Origin: Cristatella mucedo
Taxonomy: Eukaryota; Bryozoa; Phylactolaemata; Cristatellidae
NCBI GenBank assembly: GCA_009760855.2
Contig: WPIO01000020.1
Location: 1,556,501-1,620,500, forward strand
Length of the DNA: 64,000 nucleotides
Reading direction: 5' to 3'
Notes under the pieces: generated by a model
The model's input: only the letters and a program-made list of their open reading frames with translations
Database searches by the model: none
What the model was told of the DNA's origin: nothing
Part shown: piece by piece, positions 35,790-48,262 of the stretch
How positions within the stretch are numbered: the first letter of the stretch is position 1
Layout of the letters: each line of letters begins with the position of its first letter
Made by a program: the position numbers and the translations under genes

Positions 35790-36324
35790 CTAACAGCAAA
35801 ATGCACCCCGAATTAAGCTTCCTTCGCAGTCCCGTGAGTATGTACGTAAGTACGTAAGTACGTAAGTCGTGCGACGAGCGAAAGCAGCTGTGCACAGAAC
35901 CTTTTCAGAGATCCATTCCTCACGACATCTGAACGCCAGTTTGCTAAGCGTGCGTAAATACAGCGTCATCGTGTAAAGCAATTTTCTTATTGCTTGTTTT
36001 TGTATAAAAAAAATTATAAGTAAAACACCATATAAAACTAGTGGTTGCTTCTGTAATTTGGTTTAAGGAGCTCGTAAAATATGCTTGGAGTAGCAGTGCT
36101 GCAATTTTTTTGAAACCCGTAAAAGACTACTAGCTCAAATGGCTATCACGAGGAAGTGTGGTTTGCTTTAAGTATCTTGCAGAGGCATGTTACAGCTAGC
36201 TCACCCTCGGCCTCTCACGATCTCTCTCAGCAGCCGGTACCTGCCTGGCGGTGAGTTACCGGCTGCTGCGGCTGCGCAGGTGGCGGGTGCTCGTCGCTCG
36301 CCCTACAATTTCCAGCACGTGTGA

Positions 36325-36587
36325 AACGTGCCCACAAAGAGATTGAGTTCTCTGAGGGTGCTGCACAAATGCGTGCTGACGCTTCGCATGCTGCCACTAA
36401 CCACACTTGCATACTGACCCTGTGCATGTCACCCTTAACCATATTATTATTGTTGCTTATTGAGCATGCTACCACTAACCATTCGATAGTGCTTCCTTTG
36501 TAGCGAATGTAAAGTGCCTAGAAAGGGATTGAGTTCTTTGAGGGCGCTTTATCAAATGTATTATTACTACTACTATTATTATTATTT
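36325..36587 (+). mobile_element. L2 LINE 3' end with partial tail duplicated at the 5' side
   Basis: A complete 3' untranslated region (tgctgacgcttcgcatgctg to gcgctttatcaaatg plus ATT) is preceded by a second, shorter copy of the tail motif (acaaagagattgagttctct) at 36338. This suggests an L2 tail inserted into or next to another. Located in the intron between exons 5 and 6, antisense to the gene. Confidence 0.8.
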
Positions 36588-37095
36588 AGCTCTGTAAATC
36601 GAGCAGCGACAGGAGTCCTACAGGTCCCAGGATTAAATACATGCATGACCTAAAAGTGTCGAACCCGTAATGATAACCGACGGCCGGCATTAATCCAGTA
36701 ATTCTCAAAGGCTTGTTTGAACGGCAGACCTGCACATTGCTTTGAACTAATCGCCAAATTTTGAAGAAATGATCTAATTTGCTGCTGCTGATTGTGGTTT
36801 ATATGAGCGGCGTGTAACGGGTATCATTTTTACTAGCCTGTAAGTGCAGAAGCTTGTGAGAGCTAGTGGTTGGAGCCATAGGATGTTTTGTGCGATGCGC
36901 TTAGAGCATAGCTAGCCTTGGCTAAGAACTGTTGAACTCGCACACAACGTAAATTGAGAACTCAATTGAGAAGCTCGATTAGAACACTTTAAGGTAAACA
37001 TAATTAGGAGCAATAGAAAAGATAGGCCTGCTAAAAAGTTCCATGAGCAACAACATGAACGAAGCCGATATCATTAGCGGCAGAAGTGAGGAATG

Positions 37096-37263
37096 GTGAG
37101 CCGGGATGGCACACTGGGTAAGGAGGCTGCTTTTCACGACCTCGGTCCCGAGGTCGTGGGTTCGAATACTTCGGTGGGCGATCCTGTATTGCCACTGAAC
37201 GTGGCAGTGATAGCCTTAAAGGCTCTTCTGTCGCTATACAAAAGAGGCTGCTAAATCAGCTAG
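37096..37263 (+). mobile_element. tRNA-derived SINE, family 2, best copy
   Basis: The most complete member. A box ggcacactgggtaaggaggc; hairpin-forming cgacctcggtcccgaggtcg; B box GGGTTCGAATAC; then gggcgatcctgtattgcc, agccttaaaggctcttctgt, cgctatacaaaagaggctgc and taaatcagcta. About 168 bp. The 3' end differs from the L2 tail, so another LINE partner or mechanism is implied. Confidence 0.88.
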
Positions 37264-38581
37264 TATGGAATTCTGAACTGTGAGATCCGTATGCATACGT
37301 AATAAGTCGCCGATATAACCCTCAGGGAAAGAAAGAGACTAATTTCTTCTCGTGAAATACTGTCAGAACGTGAGAGGATGCGAGTCGCATTCAGTGGTTG
37401 CTCATCAGCTGGAAGTAGGAGATAATTTAGTCATTGGTTATGGTCGCAGACATAATATCTTTCTCGACATACAGCAGCAATGAAATCATTGGCCTGCCCC
37501 AGCTTCTGCTTCGGCCCTACACAGAGCGCCACCGAGGTCGCTGGCCACACATCCACCCCGCTCGTGGGGGAAAATTGCCCCCTCCCCCCTTACCTACCAC
37601 GTGATCCACCAACGAGTACAAGTTCTGCAAGTATCTTGCCCCCAACCGCAGAAGATATTGAAAGAACTACGAGGTAGAGGGTCGTGAAGGACAAAGTAAG
37701 ATTGATTTTTATCAGCCGCATAAAAGAAGCGCTTACCTGCTCTGGTCTTAGAAGTAGTGGCACTCAAAAAAAAAATTAATGTAAAGGACAATCTGGTGAT
37801 GGTGTCAAACTAAAGGCCCAAACTAAAGGGGCAGATAGCACAGCTAAGACAGGATGCAACTTAGCTAGCCACAGCAGCGACCTGGAAAGATTCTTGGCTA
37901 GTCGCAGCCGTGTGTAGATTTTAATTCTAGAAATGAAATTGATATACAACTACAGAACGTGCAAAAAGTCGTCTATATAAGCTTTTCCAAGCTAATATGG
38001 TTACCAGAAGAAACCTGCGAGAGAAAAGTAACGAGAATTTCCAGCCAGATAAACAGAAGATTCCTCATTCATTCTGTCTGCCCTCAACCACTCTCTTTCT
38101 CTCTATATATATTCCTCTCCCTCTATCTGTCGGACTGCTGGTTGTCATAACTTTAACTGTCTCTTCTTTGCATTCTCCGAATGTTATTATCGTGGTGTGA
38201 ACCGTAAACTGGCAGTAAACCGTGGTTAAAAAATGCGTAGATCAAAACTCGTTGAACCGAGACAGAAATGAACACCTGCAGTGGTGTACAAACAGATGTG
38301 AACTCATATTTGAAATTTCACGGTGGTCCGTTAAGTATTTGCCGAGTTATGGAATTTACATGACACAAAGTTACACTGTAAATGATGCTGCTAAAAATTC
38401 ACAATCATGTACCTGTACAAGCTGCAAACATGTACCTCAATTTACCGAGGCTCAGCAAGGTTGGACACAAGTAGTATGCGATGCAGAGATCCGAATTTTT
38501 TTTATTTTGTATTACTAGGTCGCTTCCAGTTTACTTCCGGGTTACGCGTGGTTTGTCTGATTTTTTTGTAATGTTTTCCTT

Positions 38582-38609
38582 CTACATATATGTATATATA
38601 TATATATAT
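38582..38609. repeat. (TA)n tract
   Basis: Short AT dinucleotide run in the intron between exons 5 and 6 of the orphan gene. Confidence 0.85.
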
Positions 38610-38969
38610 CTTCAAAACTTCAGATATTTTTTATAACATGTTTGTCTTTTGAAAGGTAGCTTCGATCGTTGGGCTAATCTTCTCAGCGTTTTTTTCTCCA
38701 TTTACTCTTAATGACGAGCGACGTGCTATTTCTTTTCGAGACCACCTCGGGCAAGTAACAAAGGCAAGACGTGGCGCTTGTCTGTCAAAAGCACGGCAGC
38801 TCAGCAAGGATCGGGCGTGCAGGGTACGCTGCCGCGAACCCGGTGCCAGGTGCGAGCTCTGCCTACTTAGCCAGAGCTCGGCGGACAGGCGGGCGGCGAG
38901 TAGGCACCTCCTACTGAAGGCCATCCCCGAAGCAAAGGCAGGCACCGTCCCACGTGGCCGCTGTCTTAC

Positions 38970-39385
38970 CTGCGAGCTCTGACTTGGCCGCTTGATCTGA
39001 CAACTGCAGCTGCCTCCGCCGCTCGCGAGCAGCGGCTGCCGTCGTCACCGCTTCTGAGGTCGAGCTTGGCGCTGCGGTCCTACTCCGGTCGACCGTCGCC
39101 GACGGCGGCGTCGCGTTCGGACGGGAGCCATCGATCTTTGACTGGGTCGCCTGCTTCCTCGAGGAGTCTGCAGGTTCGCTGCCCGCCACCGCGGAGGGTG
39201 CAACTGCAGCCGGTGGCCCACTGTCAACACCGTACATCTTTTCCCGCCAACCGGTGCCGCAGCTCTGTCTCGGACTTTCCCTCGGCGGCTGACCAACGGC
39301 TTTGTATGTCGAGAGGTAAGCAAGACTTCGGCCGATATTTTGACCCGAATATTTTCCATAGTGGGTACTGATCGACGAGTAGTAT
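38970..39385 (-). CDS. Orphan disordered protein, exon 5
   Basis: Acceptor TTTATTCAG|ATACTACTCG and donor CTCGCAG|GTAAGA, both near consensus, 416 bp. It encodes 138 full codons. It opens with YYSSISTHYGKYSGQNIG, which is Tyr/Ser-rich like exon 2. Pro/Ser/Thr-rich sequence follows and ends with a charged, helix-prone AAAARERRRQLQLSDQAAKS. The start of the helix-prone run is the best candidate for local secondary structure in the protein. No family recognised. Confidence 0.87.
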
Positions 39386-39804
39386 CTGAATAAAGGAGTA
39401 GATACTCTCAGCGGCAATATTCTCCTGAGAGAAGAGCAAGTTCTAAAGCTGGTCTCTCAGCTGAGTTTGCATTAGAGTATCGGTAAATACTGGTAGGTAA
39501 AAACTAGGAACGTAAATAATTGTTCACTCACTTTGCATCGCACAACCACTGACACGTTTTTGTGGCATTGGGTGAACTGGTCTCTTCGCTTCAATTTCTA
39601 AATATGCTAATCAGTTGCAGGGCCTGGGTCGTTATAACCTTTACCATTATCAGACTGATCTTCTTCAAGTAATCTACGTACTTTGTCGAGCCCCTACACT
39701 GCATTACATGCTCTGAGTACCATCGGATGTGGTTTTATTGAAGTTGACACTCTAAACATTTCTACCAATAAAGAAGCTTAGTGATCGTGTAATAATATTA
39801 AGAC

Positions 39805-40190
39805 ATGTGTATAGCACCCAAGGAGAACTAAATCTCGTTTAGGCACTTCACAAATGCTGGAAAGAAAGGACATCAGTTAATTAGCAACGATTAGTTCAGT
39901 TAATTAGCATTAACGTGCAAACTTCCAGGACAAATAAGCAAGAAAAGAACTATTCACTTAGACGGAGCAAAAGCCGCTGACGAACATGTAGACTTTTCGA
40001 TTCTTTTTAAATGGCTTCAAATCAGGGCACGCATTTCGGATAGGAAGACCGGAGCAAGAGAATGAACTAGCTTAAAGTGGATCCACGGATCCTTGATGCC
40101 GATACCCTGCTTGATGGAGAGCCTAAGTAGGTTGTGAAATGTGGCAGCTGTGAATTTCCCGACAGACGTGCCTAGCTGCAGCTTTTTTCG
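39805..40190 (-). mobile_element. Diverged L2-like LINE 3' region
   Basis: On the minus strand the 3' end reads gtgcctaaacgagatttagttctccttgggtgctatacac, the general L2 tail pattern. The upstream part contains the recurring aaccatttaaaaagaatcg-like motif. More diverged than the ATT-tailed subfamily, so probably older or a third subfamily. Confidence 0.5.
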
Positions 40191-40280
40191 TCAAGTGTAA
40201 GTGTTCTAAAGCGTAAGCAGAAAGATCTGGGAATGGTACGGTACCGACGTCTAGTCGGGATGTCACAAACGCATTGCCAA

Positions 40281-40417
40281 GCTGGATTAGTCCAGCGGTT
40301 AAAATGCTCGCCCCGATCAAGGTTTGGCTGAGGTCGTGGGCTCGAGCCATGAGGCATACGTGAAGCGCCTGATTAGAGATTGAGTTCTCGTGGGGCGATA
40401 TACAAATGAATTATATT
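40281..40417 (+). mobile_element. SINE family 1: tRNA head with L2-type tail
   Basis: A box in gctggattagtccagcggtt, B-box region ggtcgtgggctcgagccatg, tail gaagcgcctgattagagatt then cgtggggcgatatacaaatg. Complete and well preserved. Confidence 0.85.
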
Positions 40418-41776
40418 GACCAACTTGGCTGTGGAATGCTTGCCCGGGCAGGCCCGAAGTTTACCAATGGCGCATTGAAACTTGAAAGGCTTGACTGCTA
40501 ATATGGTCATTCAGTGAATGTCATCCCAGAGCGAATGTCAACAATACTACGAGGGAGTTAAGAGAATGCGACAAGCGTGAAGGCAGGGAGAGATAGAAGC
40601 ACTGGTACAGTTGTGCGCCGTCTGCATACAATAAAGCCACGATTTTTGATCAATCGAACGATTCTTGGCGTATTACATCATCAAGTGCTAGAGTATCAAT
40701 TTAAAAAAAGAAATGAACCAAGCACCGATTCTTGGGATACCCAGTTGTTTATAAGCTCCTCCGATGACTTTTGTCCATTGACATCAATGCTGTGAAATCT
40801 CACACATGCGTGCATTGGAGCTAAACTATTTCAACGCTGTGCCGTAATGCACAGACGAGATGATAGGCGCTCAATGAGGCCTTGGTTGTCAGTACTATAC
40901 GCCGCTTTCGAGGGATTCGGCAGAACTAGCTAAGACTCTAGCTAGACTCTACTAAGTCAGCGTCCCTGGGAAGGTTGTTGGTTATACAGTTCGGAAGCTG
41001 GCTCTAAACGTACGACTAGGTGTACACGTGTGTCAGCATGTCAGTGAAGTCTCACATCAGGTCGTGCAAATTTTGAAAAATTGTTTTCACTGCTTTTCTT
41101 ACGTCATTCTTACCACCTGAGGCCTATTCCAAGTTAGTAACCGAAAGCGTTGTTTTCCTGACGCTGAGAGGCTTTGAATGAGAGCAATACAAAGCCTAGC
41201 GAGTTTTTACTTGAAAAGAGCAAAATTTAACCAAGTTAGCGAAGTCAGCTTACGCATGAATATATAAATATTCCAGCCTAACATTCAGCCAGTCTTCAGG
41301 AATTATTTGTTGAGTTGCTGACAAAGAAACAGTTTGTATATACGTTTACCATAATCCAACGTTCAGGTGTATATCAATATGCCGGTATATGGACCCGTAT
41401 GTACAAGATTTGTAAGCTACACAATAGAAAATAGCAACAATATGCGCACAGAAGGGCAAAGACATAATACAAATAATGAATACTAGATAATTTTTATAGT
41501 AATAACATTAACTAACATACAGTGAGTAGGGAAATGTAGCTTAATTGCTTAAAGCATCATTCCAAGCCTTCCGCCGGAGAGGAGAATGTTTTCTCCAAGT
41601 CTTCCCCCAGTCCGTCGGATACAGTGCATTCAAAGTAAAGGTTTGCAACCGTATCTTTTAGTCAAATGCTAGACATTTTTATGGCTTACCCTGGCGAGCC
41701 ACAGGAATTTATGATTGAACTCTGAAAATAGATATAGTCTCCATTCTGCATTTCAGTCAATCTTCGTATTAAGCGT

Positions 41777-41930
41777 GCTGGTTTGATCCAAAGGTTAAGG
41801 TGCTCGCCTCGACCACGATTAAGGTGAACGTATTAGATGACCGAGGTCGTGGGCTCGAGCCCCACGACACGTGTGAAATACCTGAATGGATCTTAAGTTC
41901 TCTTAGGACGCTATACAAAATAATTACATT
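41777..41930 (+). mobile_element. SINE family 1: tRNA head with L2-type tail
   Basis: A box gctggtttgatccaaaggtt, an extra gattaaggtgaacgtatta insertion also seen in the copies at 8843 and 59449, B-box region ggtcgtgggctcgagcccca, and a tail ending in ggacgctatacaaaataatt. The shared extra segment marks a sub-branch of the family. Confidence 0.85.
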
Positions 41931-42519
41931 TTTAACTGAATTACATTCCAAGGTTTAGAACCTCAGAAGAAAAAATCTCGTCAAGCCGAAAAAACACTTT
42001 TTCATCTTTAGTTTCGCTGCCACAGCGAATGCGTTTTAATAGCTGATGGTTGGTGCATTTCGTGTGCTGCGTACACATTTGGTTCAGTTGTGCCATGCGA
42101 GGCTTGACCCACGCGTAGCACGCCCTGCAGGAGCTGCTAAAGAAAGCTTAAATTCAGGAGGAAAAATCTAAGTATTTAATTATGAACGACCTTTGCTAGT
42201 AAGATGTAGACAGCTGCGTGAGCCAGTATGAAAGCTTGAAACCTAACAGTAGACCAGCAAGTGTAATGTCATTGCAAGCAGCAGAAAGAGCTAAACGGAC
42301 GAACGAATGGTCGATTTACACCAACCAGTTCAATACGAGCGCTCTGTGAAGGTTTTCGGTGCTACAGCTGATGTTTAGCATTACCGCTACTCGTCGAAAG
42401 GGATCTCCTTAAAGAAGAGCTCCATCGATTCCACCGCTGATCCACCGCTTCTCATCGATCTTCCATGGCTTCCAGAAAGCAGCAAATCGAGACTTCAAAG
42501 TTTAATCTGTCGCTTAATT

Positions 42520-42760
42520 TCAGGTGCCTTCGTTCTCTTCATTCTCCTTCTTGCTCCTGTACCCTGCGTCTGTCTGAAATACTTCCTAATCGGACTTGCC
42601 ATCGCAGCACCCACTCATATGACTCGAGTAGACCTAGCTGTGGCTCTATCAAACTTCAAACTCTCTCGAGACCGCGCCTTCAGTTCCTATGCTCCCAAAG
42701 TATGGAGCTCACTCCTGACTTAATTTACGACACACCTGACAAGACCAGCCACGAAATTCT
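42520..42760 (+). mobile_element. L2-clade ORF2 C-terminal fragment
   Basis: Encodes LSRDRAFSSYAPKVWSS, the typical end of L2/CR1 ORF2 (GDRAFSxxAPxLWNSLP). It resembles the minus-strand fragment at 58280-58750. No intact frame remains. Confidence 0.6.
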
Positions 42761-42920
42761 TGCCTTACGCGTACTTAAAAGTACCGCAGACATGGAAATA
42801 TAGCGCTGAAAGTTACGTATGATCGATGCCGCTACCATTATTCAGATCAATCGCATTTATATAGGCAACCGTTACAAAATTGATAATGTAGGCTAACGAA
42901 GCCTTTCACGTCGCCCTTGG

Positions 42921-43070
42921 GTCTTTGCGTAGGCGTAAGGTGCTCGCGCTGCACGACCAGTCTAGTGGGTTTGAGAACAGCAGCAGGCAATTCCCTAACT
43001 GCCTGTAAGTGGGATTGATAGTCTATGGTTCTCCTGCCGAAATATATACGAAGCTGTTAAATCGGATTAC
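42921..43070 (+). mobile_element. tRNA-derived SINE, family 2 (eroded)
   Basis: A-box-like cgtaaggtgctcgcgctgc, B-box-like tagtgggtttgagaacagc, gcaggcaattccc, and a 3' end with ctcctgccgaaatatatacg and gctgttaaatcgg. Clearly family 2 order but old. Confidence 0.65.
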
Positions 43071-45052
43071 CTCTAATTGTGTATTTAATCTTCGTGAACA
43101 CATTAGAAGCCCAGTATGCCTCCAATTGGTCTTTTTATCATTAATCTTTTGATTATGTAAAAAGTATATTACCCAAATTTGTTCGCGGTCAAAGCTTTAT
43201 TTTGTTTTGAAGCTTTGTCCTTTTTTCGTTAATGTCAGAAGAATTTTCATATAGCAATCTGCGAGTTTTGTTGTTGATATGCATTTATTGATTCTCTTAA
43301 CACCTTGGAGTAGCTCTCGCATACTAATATTCTTATTAACCATGGTCTACAAAAAATATACTCTGCATATCGCATAATCAGAAACGCATTTCAAAGTTCT
43401 TGAGTTACGACAGCCATTGAGCTCTTTCTACCAATTCTAGATCTTGGTTGTTAGTCATTACTCTCGCTATTTCCTTATTCACACATAAGGACTCATCTGT
43501 TTCCCAAGCTTCAGTAGTGCCAAGAGTGAGCCGTTTTAAAGGTTGGCTGAGCTGCACCGGATGCCTCAACGGCACTCTGCAACACACCCGTGGCCGAGCT
43601 CCTGCAAGGTGCCCGACTGTTAACCGACAACTTCCGTTTATTAGGAAGCGCCACCCTGGGCTGCTGTCGAAACGCTGGTAGGATGGGGGTTTACCGAGTA
43701 GGCAATGTTTTGCAAACCATTGGATCCCGGTTTCTCTATCGCCGAGAGACTTCCGGATTAAGCAAACGAGTCACTCAATGAGAGCCATGCAGGAAGTGAG
43801 TAGAAACGGATCTCTTTCCGGAGTACTAGTCTAGACCGATCAATAACCGTTGCTGGACGGAAAGACAGCTGTTAGAATAACGTGCACTGGCTGCTTCCGG
43901 CTGCCGGCGACCTTTCAGTCTTTAGCATGGGAATTGTTATGCCTATGTATCCAGTGCATATTCTAGCTGGCATTATCGATTGCTAACGAGTAGTCCGAAG
44001 AGGTGCGTGGCACAGTCAAGATGATTAGCTACACCTTAGTAACACCGATAGCAAAATTAAGGTAAGTCCAAGGCGAAGCCACTATAGTGTAAAACGCAAT
44101 AGCTCAGTCACAGGCTCCCTCGAACGTACCGAGGCCGAACTACTGTACCAATCACATTAATGACGATTATGTTTTAGAAATTGAGGCTTTTTAGAAACAG
44201 GAGTAATATTTTTAAGTGCACAAAGAACATCATCCGCATTTCTCGGTGCATCACAGATTTAAAAGTGATCCAAGATAAAGTGGTCAAAGCTAAGATACTT
44301 ACTTAAAGCTAAGTACAGCTCTCAACGCGAAGCTTTCATCTCCGCGAAGTTACCAGATGGTAGCACGTTCCATGAAAACTAAGGAAAACTCCAGCTTTTC
44401 TTTGTAAGGTTAACCTGAATGTCTGTTTTAATTTTCTTGTTACGGTCTACTAAAGCTACGCAAATATTCTACGCACTCCGATCTCTTTTGTTCCAGATGC
44501 ATTGCTACCAAAGTAAGGAACTAGCCGTATTTCGGGAATTCCCACTGGCTGTCTTGTTCTAATGAAATTTATTTTAACCATGAGAGGAAGTTTGTCATTC
44601 GCATCTACATATTAAATTTGCACTGGCTCTCTCTTTATTGGTCATCGCCAGATTGCAAATATGCAGTGACTTCACCTTACTGGAATAGCGTAAGTTATAT
44701 AGATGATAGTTTTCCGATCTCGGTAAAGTCGCAGAGCAAAAGAAAAAAGACTAAGCATTATTTCAGGTAGAGGGTATGATGAATTATTACAATCACGTGT
44801 TTCCAAAAGTAATCTGTACACATTCTGCTGAAAACACAAGTTCGCATGGAGCTAATTGTAGCAAAACGAAGGATTAGACTGGGCTATGAATAACCTGCCC
44901 GAATAACAGCCAAGGAGGTTAGCACTAAGTATTTTATCATTCAAAGTCTGCTTTCCTTACAGCGGCAGGCATTGATTATTGATAAAGGCCTGCATGTCAG
45001 AGGAGGTAGTGGTAGAGGAGGTAGTGAGTTCACAGATTTGAAGCAAGCGTAC
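43071..45052. other. Intronic sequence of the orphan gene
   Basis: I see no gene or recognised repeat in this stretch. It lies between exons 4 and 5. ORFs of about 60-77 codons near 43.4-43.8 kb occur on both strands without family similarity. Confidence 0.5.
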
Positions 45053-45562
45053 CTGCTCGAAGGATCCTCGGTTTGCGTCTCCGCATCTGCAGTTTCCACG
45101 GCGGCTTGCTCGGCTGCCGCGTTCACACTTTTTTTGACTCGCGCTCGGGTTTTCGTCCGAGCCAAGCTCCGATACTTTCTGCCGGTCTCGCTGTGTCGAG
45201 TCCGCTTGTCCAGAGGGGAAGTGCCCCTCGTCGTGCAATGCACGACGCTAGCCTGATCGAATCCACTTTCCGCGGCCGCCTCTCCGCCGCCGTCCGACGA
45301 GCTGTCCGCGCCGCTGATGACTGCTTCTTCAGCACTCTCTCCTCCTCTGGCCGCCGCAGTCCTGGACGCGGGCACCGAGCGGGCTGACGAATAGTTGCTG
45401 GTCCGAGCCAGCGGCGGCGGCTCGGAGCGCCGGAAGTCGAGAGCAGCCGACACGCGGCCCGTGTCCAGTCGGCCCACGTCGCTGCTTCGACTGCTTCGGA
45501 TGGCCGACGGCTGTCCGGCGAGTTTGAGAAATGCCGGAGCCGAGGGTGCGGCCGTCACGAGA
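45053..45562 (-). CDS. Orphan disordered protein, exon 4
   Basis: Acceptor ATTTCTCGCAG|TCTCGTG, donor TCGAGCAG|GTACGC, 510 bp, phases matching exons 3 and 5. It encodes 169 full codons, rich in Ser, Arg and Ala, with acidic ESAEEAVISGADSSSDGGGE and a basic stretch KTRARVKKS. It ends TADAETQTEDPSS, close to the short DxxTQT motif that dynein light chain (LC8) binds (usual core TQT), so LC8 binding is conceivable. CpG- and GC-rich against AT-rich introns. Confidence 0.87.
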
Positions 45563-47430
45563 CTGCGAGAAATGTGAGATTACAGCTCGCTACAGCGGGC
45601 GTTCGAGCGCCAGCCATCGGAGCGGCAGCATGAAGTCGTAGTTTTCTGGACCGCATTTACACAAGGACGTGAAAAAAGGTCACAGCCGCAATAAACACTC
45701 CGCGAAAGGTGGCGTCTTGCCATTGTGCAAGCGACATTGACCAGCTTTAGTCCTCGCATTTAAAAAGATCTTCTAGTTTCGTAAAGACGCGCGAAATGCC
45801 GCAGCTGCAATGCTGGCCGTCAGTCGAGCCGTGAAATCGTGACCCAGTTACGCGCTAGTCACACTTCCGCCTGGCAGCATTCCGACGGGCAGGGGTAAGC
45901 CTTCGGGAAGGTGAATGCAATCGTGCAATCGTTGTTGAATTGCATGTCGCCGTCTGCGCGCTGTACAAGCAATTCTAGCCATTGTACCTTGCGAGTCAGC
46001 TTGCGCCGTTTTATTTGCAACTCGTGTGTCAGAAGAACTTACGTTCACGTAAAGTGCTAAGGCAAATTAAAGTTTAACGACTAACTCGGCTGCTGCACTT
46101 GGTCCATGCAGTACGAAAAAGTAAGCTCACGAATACTCGAAGCATAGCGCTGCTATTCACAAAGATATCTTGACAGGAAGTATTACTTCTTGGCGCTGCT
46201 CAAGCACCCTGAAGACGCAGGTGTCGCGAAACGACAGCTAGTTAGCACACAGCACGTGACGTGCCATTCAAGAATTCTTCAGTATAATGTGTGAGAGGAG
46301 GCAAAGACTCCCACGCTTAACGGGGACACAAAATATACGCAACTCCTACGAATAAGGATACATAAATCTCTACTAATTAAATCGAGGTCTGTCGCGCCGC
46401 AAGAAGGCGAACTCGCGTCACGTGACAAGAAGCACTTGCGTCACTAAACAAGACGACTCACTTCCGTCAAGCGGCAAGATGGCGCAGCATTGTCTTCCGT
46501 GATGGAACTATTATGACGCAGCGAAGCGAGGCTACAGGCGGTGAGCTGCTCTTTAATTACGAAATAGATGGATGCACTGCAGTAACTGGTTCGTCAATGC
46601 AGAAAAAATAGAGAAAGAGAATTAAAAACGGAGCGCAATTTCGAGTTTTCCAAGTCTCAGAAGTTTCTTCAAAATTTTTACCATTTCAGGTCAATAAAGC
46701 ACTTCTTTAAAGCATCATATATACTTGATATACAAATATCCTCGACGACTGTCACGTCAGTCAACTCAATAGTCCTTAGCGTAATTAATTCCTGTAATTT
46801 GGTGCTTACTATGTCAGGATCGTGCTGACAGCAAGCAGCTCGGTAGCTTGACTGCTTTGCCAGCCACCGCGAATTCGATCTGATTCATTCTCCTTTAAAC
46901 TCGCTCGAGCACCGGGCTTCTATGAAGCAGCTCTTAGCTTTATATCTAAAATTGCCATCTGTCTAAATCCGAAGCGAAAGTGCAGGATCTCGAGTAATAT
47001 ACAGTCACTGCACGGCAAGTGCAAGGAGCGTTCGGATGCCAACTATCGCCGTGCTGTGGATAGTCTGAACAACCCGCGGATAGTCCTCGCATTCCGTGGA
47101 TCGTGCTCACATTCTGTGTGTAATCCTCACATTTCGTGCTCGCATCCTTCGGTTAGCGATACGATAAGCGCTTCATGCAGAGCACTCGTAGCCTGCGCCG
47201 TTAGCATCTGCTCATGCCCAAAAGCTGTGTCCAGTCTTGTAAACGCCCGCTCACCCCTGTGGATTCTGGCTGCGGACGGCGTATATACCTTACGGCGACA
47301 GGACGTTTTGGATCCGCTACATGCTTCATACATTCGCAAGCGTGTCGAGAGCATTAAGAACCTCTTGGGGGCTAATGACGCACTTTGTCGACTTATCTGA
47401 GGCTTTAAAGTCCTTCTCACTTAGGCAACT

Positions 47431-47946
47431 ATGCAAAACATAGCCAACTCAAGATCAGTCTTCGGGAAAAGGCTTTTGGCCCAAAGTATCTTCTCACGAG
47501 AGCAATTTCCGGTGCATAGGCTTCTCGGCTGCAAAAGCCTTCAGTGGAAGAAGGTCGGACATTCGTCGCGAGAAAGATGCCGAGAGGCACGGCACAGACC
47601 AGCCAGGGCCAGCAGGACTCCGCCGAGACTCGCCAATCGCGTATATTCAGAATGCGAAAGTATGAGACAGGCGAGCGCTGCGTCGCCAGCGACCTTTGGC
47701 ACAGACGTAGCAGTGAGTAAGCGACCGAGTGAATCAGCACAGCAAAACCTAAGGAGGCTGAAGGCGTTCGTCAGACGCCTTGCACCGGCCCATCGAATCT
47801 GCCCAAGCGGCTCAGTTGCCTCTGAGCCGCTGAGCCGATATGTGTACGAATTAGCGCGCAAGCGGCGAGAGAAGTTCTCCGAAAGAGATCCCATGAGGCA
47901 CAGATTCTTAGAAAAACTTCGGAGGAAGGCGCTAAGTCTCGAGTGA
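47431..47946 (+). other. Long antisense ORF inside the gene's intron
   Basis: A 171-codon plus-strand frame rich in Arg/Ser, ending ARKRREKFSERDPMRHRF and EKLRRKALSLE. It overlaps a 199-codon minus-strand frame (47541-48140) and is preceded by a 114-codon frame at 47056. Two long opposed frames over 1.1 kb are unusual for this AT-leaning intron and suggest a former coding or transposon segment. I recognise no motif, and no splice-site pair makes it part of the orphan gene. Confidence 0.3.
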
Positions 47947-48134
47947 GGCGCCGCTTGCTTATGGACTAGCTGCCCTTTGGGAAGCCAGCATGCTCGGGCA
48001 TGCGTGCGAAATGAGTCGCACCCGCTGGTTAAGTAAAGCATTCCTCTCAGCGAGCCATCGGAAGTGGCGGCACTGGCAGAGTTAGAGCGTAGCCAGAGCA
48101 ACGTGGCTCTTAGCCCAGGGGGGAGGTACTCGCT

Positions 48135-48262
48135 GCTCACGACCCTGTTAGAGGTTCGCGTATTTCGGCTTGCACTTCTTAATTGCTCGTTGCAAGTGGA
48201 ACGACGATGGGTGCTAAGGCTCTTCTGCCGCTAGATAAATGAAGCAACTGACTAAGCTAACG
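48135..48262 (+). mobile_element. Possible eroded SINE, family 2
   Basis: Starts with ctcacgaccctgttagaggt, continues with B-box-like ggttcgcg, and ends gggtgctaaggctcttctgc followed by a ctagataaatgaagcaactg tail. The 3' half is a good match to family 2, the 5' half poor. Confidence 0.45.

Noticed and set aside
37097-37180. Functional tRNA genes suggested by A and B boxes
   Set aside because: The heads are embedded in repeated SINE copies, lack a complete cloverleaf and recur in many diverged versions.
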